A stretch of 64,000 bases of DNA from Aphanomyces cochlioides. Lineage: Eukaryota; Oomycota; Saprolegniomycetes; Saprolegniales; Verrucalvaceae. A program made the translations under genes and the position numbers. The stretch is taken from positions 1,178,001-1,242,000 of the forward strand of contig JAHQRK010000015.1 of assembly GCA_019828595.1 (NCBI GenBank), in the 5' to 3' direction. Below, piece by piece: positions 56,711 to 64,000 of the stretch. The notes under the pieces are model-generated. The model was given only the letters and a program-made list of their open reading frames with translations. It had not been told where the DNA came from and ran no database searches. Position 1 is the first letter of the stretch. Each line of letters opens with the position of its first letter.

Positions 56711-57567
56711 GGGCGGGTCTGGATGCCACCAAAAATGGCATAAAAATGCCAAAAATGCCATAATTCGAAATATGCCATAATTTTCAATTTTGACTGTCTG
56801 AATGCCACCTTCTCAAAGAATATTTTGTCACAATTTTCTGGAGTTTTGGCCAAATTATGCCATAAAAAAATGGACCATTTGGTCTATTTTTTAATGACAT
56901 ATTTTCGTCATGAACGCACTGATCGAGTCAAGCTTGAGATTCAGCTTGTCATCTCTACAAAATACACACAGACACTATATATTATCACTGTTGCATGTTC
57001 TAACACTCTAAGAAGCGACAGTGATCGAGCCTTGCTCATCTCTGGCTCATTTCAAAGTTTCCGGTAGGAAGTGACTGACACAGCAGTATGACAACAATGG
57101 TCGGTACCGATAAAGTTGATGTTTCTTGTGGGCCAAAAGTTGTGGCATCCAGACAAATAACAGATTCTCCAACAATTCCATTTTAAATTGTGAATTTGGA
57201 ACTTTGGAAAATTTTTGCAAAATGTCATTTCAGTTTAATGGAATAAGGGTGCGTCTGGCAAAATTTCAAAATCAAAATGCCATTTTCAGCGAAAATGGGA
57301 TCAACGATTTATGGCATATTCAAAATGGAGGTAAAACCTCCATCTTGCAAAATGGCATTTTGGGAGCCTCCACTGAGTATATCCCAATCAAAAACATTGG
57401 ATTTGGTGCAAAACTCTTTGAGATAAACAAGTTCATGTTTTGACCTCAATTACATATTATTAATTGTATTGAATTTGGCCTCAAAATGGCATTTTGGGCC
57501 CATTTATTGTAATATTTTCGGTTGCCAGACGGGCCCTAAAAAAATTGATGGGCATCCAGACCAGCCC
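56711..57567. mobile_element. 857-bp Harbinger-type MITE with TTA duplication
   Basis: Ends GGGCGGGTCTGGATGCC and, inverted, GGGCTGGTCTGGATGCC, flanked by TTA (56708-56710 and 57568-57570). No ORF. Contains the nested MITE at 57247-57536. Its left border coincides with the stop of the disrupted VYYAKK gene. Confidence 0.8.
57247..57536. mobile_element. 290-bp Harbinger-type MITE, copy B (TAA duplication), nested
   Basis: Ends GGGTGCGTCTGGCAA and, inverted, GGGCCCGTCTGGCAA, flanked by TAA (57244-57246, 57537-57539). Homologous to the 175-bp copy at 45010 in inverted orientation, but about 115 bp longer internally. Confidence 0.8.
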
Positions 57568-57570
57568 TTA

Positions 57571-59379
57571 GCTTAACAAATGCACTCATCCCCCCCTTGA
57601 ATCCCCTTCATTCCTGCATAGTTCGATGACTAGACTTAGCTCCATCGGGCTCAATTGTGGCTCGCTAGAGCTCACAAAACTGTCACCCCTAGACTTAGCG
57701 GAATCGTTAGCAGTGGTAAAGAGCTTAAAATGGCCACTGGGGACAATCGGGACACTGAGGGAGGCTCGGGGGGGGGCTCTTGGCGTTGGCAACGAGAGCA
57801 AGAAACCATTTGGCAGTTCCTGACAATTAATCATGCTGTTCTTGAAGCTGCATACAGATGCCAGCGACTGGAGTCCAACACGACATTGACTGCGTCCTGG
57901 TGGTCGTTCCATTACATACCGCTGAACGTTCTATTGGATTGGAACTCTTTCATCTGGTCGGTGTCAAATCAGACCACGTTGATCAAGCTGGCGCAACAAC
58001 TTCGCATGATCGTGCGATGGACTTTATAGTCTCCCAAAGTCAATGGACAGCTTGAAGCCGTGTTGAGCTTGCCCTGGACTCGCTTGGACAGTGAATCATT
58101 GTTGGCTGCTGTTGTCGATGGACATTTGAAACGTGTGAGATACAAATATGTCACAGTCTGACATGGATTTACAGCGGCAACCGCTTGGAGACGCCAGGCT
58201 CGTCACCATGCACCAAGCAATACGTTGACAAGAAAGCCTCAGTGGCTGCTGTACGCCAATAAATTGGTGGTTGACTTATCCCCACTACGACCGCAAGAAG
58301 CTGACGTCCATCCCACGTGCTCCAAATCCAGCCTGGGAGCCGTAGCCTGTCTTGGGAGCTATACAAATCAAAAAGTTCTATCAAGCCGATCTTAAAATCA
58401 TAGGAGCATATAAAGATCATATATCGTCGTAAATAATCAAGGGATGGCGAGGGAAGCGATGGATATTTCAAACAACGTTGCTAGCGTGTTGCACAACTTT
58501 GCGATTTCAATGAGGACAGCGACGATCAACCACTGCCAGCCATGGCCTCGTCATCCCAGCCACAATGAGCTAATCGTGTATGCATTCCTTGTGTAATCGT
58601 GTTCCTAGACTTCCTAGAGTCGATGGAAGGCCATGACCTTTCGCTGGTAGTCAGACGAGCACATCTTAAAACAATGCGACGACATAACTCTGGTATCAAA
58701 AATTCCAGCCTGATAACACAAGACTGTCTCGTATTGAGAAAGCGAGACTCGTGTTGAAAGCCGCAGCGATCGTACTGTAGAATCGCAAATCGAAATGGGT
58801 CCAAACACGGCTCCGTCGTGCAATGTGAATTCCATAATCCCGTGGCTTTGCAGAGTCAGCGTCGATCGTCTTTCTTGGCGAGTTCCCCTGTCGCCTATGC
58901 CATTGACACGCCGTCTATCCAGCGTCAAACGACGACTGCCACGTTGGCAATTCATCTCGAATCCTCTTGTACGTTTTTGGATTGATCCAGTCCACGGGTG
59001 TCAACACGTCAGACGACCGAGAACTTTCTCGTTGAGTAAGAGGCCCACCGTTCGTACTGTATGCGTAATAGTATTTCACACTTTTCAACTGTCTCACTTG
59101 TCAAAATATTCCAATTTATACTAATATCCGCTCAAATTGCTTAATTTCCCCGTTTTATATTTAAGTATCAAGATGATATACTTTATTCAGGTTATAATTT
59201 AAAACTAGTATGGAATAAAATAGTTCTATTTAATTAATTTGAGCAATGTTGGTGACAGATTAGGACTGATATAAAAAGAGACTGGCGTGGAGGCTGCGAT
59301 AGGATCCAGACGGAATGCGGTGGGATTTGGCGGCCGATGCATGGCTCATTTTTCATTTTGCCGTGTTTTGACAACGAAC
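57571..59379. other. Spacer without a supported gene
   Basis: Short frames on both strands, none with recognisable motifs. The right end is the 5' flank of the intact VYYAKK gene. Confidence 0.4.
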
Positions 59380-59793
59380 ATGGTCGTCTACTACGCCAAG
59401 AAGCCGTCCTTCCTCAACATGATCAAGCTCCAGTCGGCCGATTACGTCGCAATGGAAGTCGAAGCGACGCAAGGTCTCCTCTCGTTCCTCAACGACAGCA
59501 AAGTGTACAGCCTCGATCAAATCGTCCAGGCGTCATGGTCGACCCACCGCACGGTCACGATGCGCTTGGACACGCGCGATGGCCACTTGACCAAGCAAAA
59601 GTTTGTCTTTGACTGTCAAGCCGATCTCTTTTACTTTCTCGTCGAGCTTGGCATGGAACCATTGCAGGAAAATGGCAAAGTCCAGCGTGGATCGTTCAGC
59701 AACCCCCAGCGCCGCAAGAGCTATTCCGCCTCCCGCACCAACAGCTTCCGACGAAGTGGCCGCAAGAGCCGCGCCAAGAGCGATTTCAACTAG
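59380..59793 (+). CDS. Small uncharacterised protein of the VYYAKK family, copy 2 (137 aa)
   Basis: Single exon from ATG 59380 (MVVYYAKKPSFLNMIKLQSA). Conserved with its paralogues: DYVAMEV near 24, GLLSFLNDSKVYSLDQIVQA, ASWSTHRTVTMRLD, KQKFVFDCQADLFYFLVELG and a basic Ser/Arg C-terminus ending AKSDFN. The pattern of short beta-like segments followed by an amphipathic LFYFLVELGM helix is reminiscent of a PH-like fold, but this is speculation. No signal peptide or membrane segment. Function unknown. Conservation across three copies, concentrated in the body, supports real coding. The frame is open upstream to 59287, but paralogues start here. Confidence 0.8.
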   Translation: MVVYYAKKPSFLNMIKLQSADYVAMEVEATQGLLSFLNDSKVYSLDQIVQASWSTHRTVTMRLDTRDGHLTKQKFVFDCQADLFYFLVELGMEPLQENGKVQRGSFSNPQRRKSYSASRTNSFRRSGRKSRAKSDFN

Positions 59794-61570
59794 AGAGACA
59801 GAGAGACTTATTTAGTATTTATTGAATAATGCAACATGTAGGAATCGACTTGTCGTCTTCAGCATCTCCGTCATGCCGTGGCCATGGCTTCACCCCCTCG
59901 GTCAGGCTCGAGAACGTCCAAAGATACTCGTGATAGAGTCACGACGGTCAAAGTCGGTCAACTACATAGTATTCGGTAAACTTTGTCATTTAATGACAAA
60001 GTTTTCTGGACGTCGCCGCCGGCGACGTACACTGTAGAGACTCCCAGTTCTCCTAGCTGCGACGAAGCGATGCGGCTTCTCCAGCTCTTCTACTGCGTCC
60101 AGAGGACAGAGGAGGGTCCGTGTATTACTGCAGTAAGGTGCCTCGATGTAGTCATCAACCCTCGATGCAGTCATCAACGTGGCTGCACATGGCATCTACA
60201 ACAGTTCAGTGCGGTCTTTGGATGAACCCACTTTGCACCGTGCTGAAGATTCGTCCCCACCCACCTTGTGTGGTCTCCAAACGCTGTTTTGCATTGCAGG
60301 AATGGGTGCAAGAGGGGGAACAAACTCTTGACCACGATGAAGAGAAACACAGAGAAAGACGTGCGCTTCGTCGTTGCTCTCTGTCGTTAGCATTTGCAGC
60401 CATTGTATCCATGGATGACAGTGTCGTCAACATGCAAGTTGACAATCCATGGCAATGCAACAACAGATCGACGGAGGAGGAGGATCGCTCCTCGATCATG
60501 GAATTGACTCGACGTCGCTCGTTGGAGTCGTAGAGAATTCGATGGACGCACCCACGACGTCCATCGCCGTCCGTAGTTGTGTTGACAAAATTGTCACCCA
60601 TATCAGTTGGGGAAACCACTGGAGCTCCTCGTGGGCCTGGGTGGATGCCACTGAAATTTCCACGTCGGTGGCTTTTTTTGCAGCCATGACCGAGAGCTCA
60701 AGCGAGCCCGCCTGTCTGTCGTTGTGACCGATCATGGACAAGTCCCAGCCTGTCTTGGCCGTCGAGCGCAAAGCGTGTTGGGTTCCAGGGCGTGTTGTAA
60801 CAAGACAGTCGAAAGACGGTGGCCAAGAGATGAGGCGACGTATGTTCGCCTCTGTCTCTGCTTGGATTCCCGTCATCCAAGAGGACTTTCACCTTGCGAG
60901 GAGGCGCCGCTCCACCTCTTGCAACTGAACGTCGCTTCTAGCCACGTAACGATGCAAGAGGGTCCTCAAGATGGGTTTCATGAGACACCAACGAAGGCGA
61001 CGTTGGTCACTTGGTGGATCTGCAAGATTAGTTTCATGGGTGGAAAATCGGCATGCATCTTTCTCGATCTCGTCGGAAGAGTCGTCACCATGGACGGATA
61101 GCACCAGCGAACGATCCCGCCACGATCTTTTGATCGTCTATACAGCAATCAATCGCCATAGAGACGTTCCAGGGCACGTCGACTGCCGAGACCAACACGC
61201 AGCATGTAGATTCAACTCGCCAAGAGTCTTCCCTGACTCTCGCCGATTTGCTGGAATAGAACGCGGCTGACCGTGCCTCGAGCGACTGCTTCCACCTCTT
61301 GTTCGAGGGAACGACGACGAGAACGGAGCATGGATGAGTCAGCTCCTATCGAACGGAGCGGCAACCTGAGCTCTGCTGTGCAGTTGGATATTCATGACAA
61401 GGACATTTCTTCGTCAACCGCACACAACCACCTCACCTTCCTGCTGGTCAGAAATCGCGTCCGTCACGCACGCCAGTCAGAAAAAAGTTCACTCTCTGTC
61501 TGCTGTGCAGTCTGTCAGTTTTCAATTCTCACGCTCGCCATCACACGTCGTACGGACAGAGAGTGACACG
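59794..61570. other. Spacer between two VYYAKK family genes; overlapping unresolved frames
   Basis: Minus-strand frames at 60206-60619, 60496-60876 and 60889-61104 and their plus-strand mirrors are open but could not be joined by consistent splice sites. A donor-like GCAAG/GTGAAAG occurs near 60890 on minus, so a multi-exon gene is possible but not supported. Confidence 0.35.
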
Positions 61571-61978
61571 ATGGTCGTCTACTACGCAAAGAAGCAGTCT
61601 CTCCTCCGAGCACTCAAGCTCCAGTCCGCCGACTATGTCGCGATGGAAGTCCAATCGAACCAAGGCTTGCTCTCGTTCCTCAACGACCAAACGGTCTTCG
61701 GCTTGGACCAAATTGTCGACGCCACGTGGTCTACCCGCCGCACAGTGACCATGCGTTTGGATGCCATGGATGGCCACATGGTCAAGCAAAAACTCGTGTT
61801 CGACTGCCAAGCCGATCTTTTCTACTTTCTCGTCGAGCTCGGCATGGAACCATCGCAAGAAAACGGCAAAGTCCGCCGCGGATCGTTCTGCAACCCACAA
61901 CGGCGCAAGAGCTACGCCGATCATATCATTGCACGCCACAGCGCACGAACGAGTCGAGCCAAGAGCGACTTCATCTGA
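61571..61978 (+). CDS. Small uncharacterised protein of the VYYAKK family, copy 3 (135 aa)
   Basis: Single exon from ATG 61571 (MVVYYAKKQSLLRALKLQSA); DYVAMEVQSNQ, GLLSFLNDQTVFGLDQIVDA, WSTRRTVTMRLDAMDGH, LVFDCQADLFYFLVELG, RRGSFCNPQRRKS and basic end AKSDFI. Closest to the 59380 copy; divergence is mainly in the C-terminal Ser/Arg tail. Role unknown. Same strand and spacing of about 1.8 kb suggest tandem duplication with the disrupted copy at 48472. Confidence 0.82.
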   Translation: MVVYYAKKQSLLRALKLQSADYVAMEVQSNQGLLSFLNDQTVFGLDQIVDATWSTRRTVTMRLDAMDGHMVKQKLVFDCQADLFYFLVELGMEPSQENGKVRRGSFCNPQRRKSYADHIIARHSARTSRAKSDFI

Positions 61979-64000
61979 CCTCCAAGACACAGAGCGTATT
62001 TATTAGAAGTAGATCTATTTATCAATACAGCATCGACGGGACGCTGGCATCCCCCACCGATTCCTCCTCATCGTACGCTAAAGGAGCGGCTCCTGTCGCT
62101 GCATAGAGGTGGTGGTGGTTGTCGCGGCTTCAATTCATTCTTGTACAGTATGCAGGTTGGAATCGCATTCATAGATTGCTTGCTGTGCGACGTCATGTCC
62201 AGGAATGTAGCGGCGGCGACCTGCCAACCTCCACCAACGACAAGCCAACAACCCACCAAACTAATCGCGTGAGTTATCCTCCAAATAGTGACATATACCT
62301 CAGCATTGTCATTAAACCGAGGTATTTTTGACTTAATAAAGCGGTTATGACCACATTGCCTTTTATGAATGCCACTAAAACCAGGTGATCACTATTCCTA
62401 GTATGTCAGACAAGTGAGTCACTGCTGCCCCCCTCTGCTCTGAGTTCCCCTTGAATCCCCCTCAGCAAACCTTGTTGGAAAGAAGCAGAGGAAGGCGAGA
62501 GCTGCTGGAATAGCATGCATGATAGCTCAGTAATCTGCCAGTTGACGGTGTCTCCTGCAGTTGAAGAGAGCCGATGTTGAATCGACGAGCGGCGGAACGT
62601 CATGGCGTCTTGCATCGTCGAGCAGTTAGCATCAAAGGTGTTAACGCTCACGCTGGCGCTGATATCTCTTTACTTTTGTAGTAAAGATTGATCTTTCCTC
62701 GTTGGTTTTACTCTCGTAGCATAAGTTTGACTAATTTGTCGAGGGAGGACATTTGAGATGTGTGAGTCTACTTTGGTACGTATTCATCAAGTGTCGGATC
62801 TTTGGACATGCGACACAAGTGGTCAAGCTGTGGCTTTGCTGAGCGTACGACGCGCGACGCCTCTCGTCCAGACATCGAGGAAAGCGACACTGATACACAG
62901 AATCCCAATTCAACGCGGCTGGTGGTTGTTTTCTTTCCATTCTCAAACGCATTCCGTCGAGATGAAGCTTGACCACTCTACAGGGATTCTGTCGCTGGTT
63001 CATTAGTGTACGTACCCAACAATTCATCACTTGGTACGACGACTGCTCTGTGACTCAATTTGGAGAAGAAAGACAGGCGATGGATAATATTTCATTGGCA
63101 AGGTGGGCCATCTCGGGAGAGTTCCTACAGTTTGCGAGCCGTTCTTTTGATACGAACTCTTTCATTACACAAAGCTCGAAAAACAACCAGAAGGGGATGT
63201 GCGAGCGTGTGCTCTCAACCACTGTTTGTGCTGCTCGATTGCACATCATGACAGGCTGGTCGTTTAGTTCGCTCGGGTGCAAATCCCGACTGCGACAGGC
63301 GACTTCTTGTGACTCGACCAGCTCTTTCCATTGGTCTCTGCGTTAGTTTTATGCACTCGCGTGGCCACAGTCCAACGCTGCAGCCACTCGACGTCGATAG
63401 ACACATGCCACTCGTCTCGCCAGTTCTTTTGGACCAAACGTAACCTATTCACGATGCTAACGGCTGCTCTGGTGTCAATTCTTCAAAGCGGCCAAGCCGG
63501 CAGAGCGAACGGCGGGCTTGATGGCAGCGACTGTGATGTTCTTCTTCCTCGTACAAGTGAAAAAGGACACTGGATAACACGACCCACGGCTTCTCTACAT
63601 CACCTGATCCTCCATGAGCCGAGTCAAACAATATCGTTTGGTCGTCAACTCTCATCGTTTGTATGTTGGCTCCGTCGCGACGAATGACGAGAGCACACGC
63701 TGTCTCTGTGAAGGCTGGCCTTGGCTTGATGGGTTCGCTGTAAGACACGTTTGGCATTGTGTTGCTAGCCAAAGCGACGGACGCTCGCAACAACGTCAGG
63801 AAGCAGCTTTCAGAGACAGGACTTGTGTTGGCCAAGCATGTCTTGAACCACGACCACGTAAAACTTGTTGACGAGCCTGATCCGTGTCATAGCATCTCTA
63901 CTACAGTGATGCTTGCGATCCTGATAAAGTTGACACGACGAGAGAAGCAGATGCGCTAACACATCTCTCCTGAAAGTCCATCACACGCTGACGTACGGCT
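61979..64000. other. Right-end region; no convincing gene
   Basis: The longest frame, 63449-63835 on minus (VSYSEPIKPRPAFTE, FDSAHGGSGD), lacks an ATG near its start and has no recognised family. Minus frames at 63264-63452 and 63055-63282 are also open and might be exons of one gene, but I could not verify junctions. Confidence 0.35.

Larger units (their letters stand above)
48472..56711 (+). pseudogene. Copy 1 of the small VYYAKK family gene, split by two transposons
   Basis: Three pieces align in order with the intact paralogues at 59380 and 61571. Piece one, 48472-48520 (MSVYYAKKRSFLDMLR). Piece two, 49414-49541 (AVEIRSHQRLLLFI, a frame change, then IFSLDQILDIAWSSHKTVT). Piece three, 56474-56711 (MQLEAKDGRITKQKLAFDCQ, FYFLVELGMEP, VQRGSFCKPQRR). 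A hAT remnant with an 8-bp duplication separates the first two and a gypsy retrotransposon with a 5-bp duplication separates the last two. The stop coincides with the border of a further MITE. Not functional as read. Confidence 0.85.

Noticed and set aside
57586..57912. 108-codon minus-strand ORF next to the MITE
   Set aside because: Low-complexity Ser/Pro sequence, mirrored by open frames on plus, no family features.
60206..61104. Multi-exon minus-strand gene
   Set aside because: Open frames and a donor-like site exist, but no combination of acceptors keeps the promising frame.

Overview
The window reads as nuclear DNA of an oomycete, most likely a Saprolegniales/Aphanomyces-type water mould. 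This is inferred from gene content, not from a database match. Host genes are intron-poor or carry very short GT-AG introns (about 37-52 nt, some with a CTAAT branch site before a TAG or CAG acceptor). Secreted subtilisins carry C-terminal PAN/Apple domains, there are single-pass TKL-type kinases, and DUF6818/Myb-like transposon proteins are present. I saw no bacterial operons, complete tRNA, rRNA genes or CRISPR.

Layout. 1-3020 (-): gamma-tubulin complex component 3 in many small exons, running off the left edge. 3276-18691 (-): three secreted subtilisin-like proteases (S8, PAN/Apple), two of them with long Thr/Pro tandem repeats. A 1.8-kb palindromic Mutator-like element with a 10-bp target duplication lies between the second and third. 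18.7-21.9 kb: no recognisable gene. 21965-23542 (-): a five-exon PDZ-PDZ-TLD protein. 24.9-47.2 kb (+): three related membrane-anchored TKL kinases, separated by a transposon graveyard (26.5-42.4 kb). That graveyard holds hAT-like, TTAA-type, Crypton-like, PIF/Harbinger and two pogo/Tc1-mariner-type elements, several delimited here by matching inverted repeats and target duplications. 48.5-62 kb (+): three copies of a small unrecognised protein family. Two are intact (59380, 61571). The first is split by a deleted hAT element and a young, minus-strand Ty3/gypsy retrotransposon (261-bp LTRs, about four differences), and is flanked at its stop by a Harbinger-type MITE. 62-64 kb: nothing convincing.

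How the parts fit. The proteases look like an expanded secreted arsenal: signal peptide, propeptide, catalytic domain, stalk and PAN domains. Their 3' ends are nearly identical between two paralogues while the catalytic domains differ, which suggests gene conversion. The kinases share a tiny N-terminal segment, one membrane helix and a conserved kinase domain, so they look like a dispersed family.

The most unusual item is a putative spliced gene of about 409 codons on the plus strand inside the minus-strand gypsy element (49954-51228), antisense to the C-terminal tail of pol. It combines an unrecognised globular region, an Arg/Ser-rich stretch and a long coiled coil. Premature stops in most of the transposon ORFs can each be explained by a single C-to-T (or G-to-A) transition, which may reflect methylation-linked decay.
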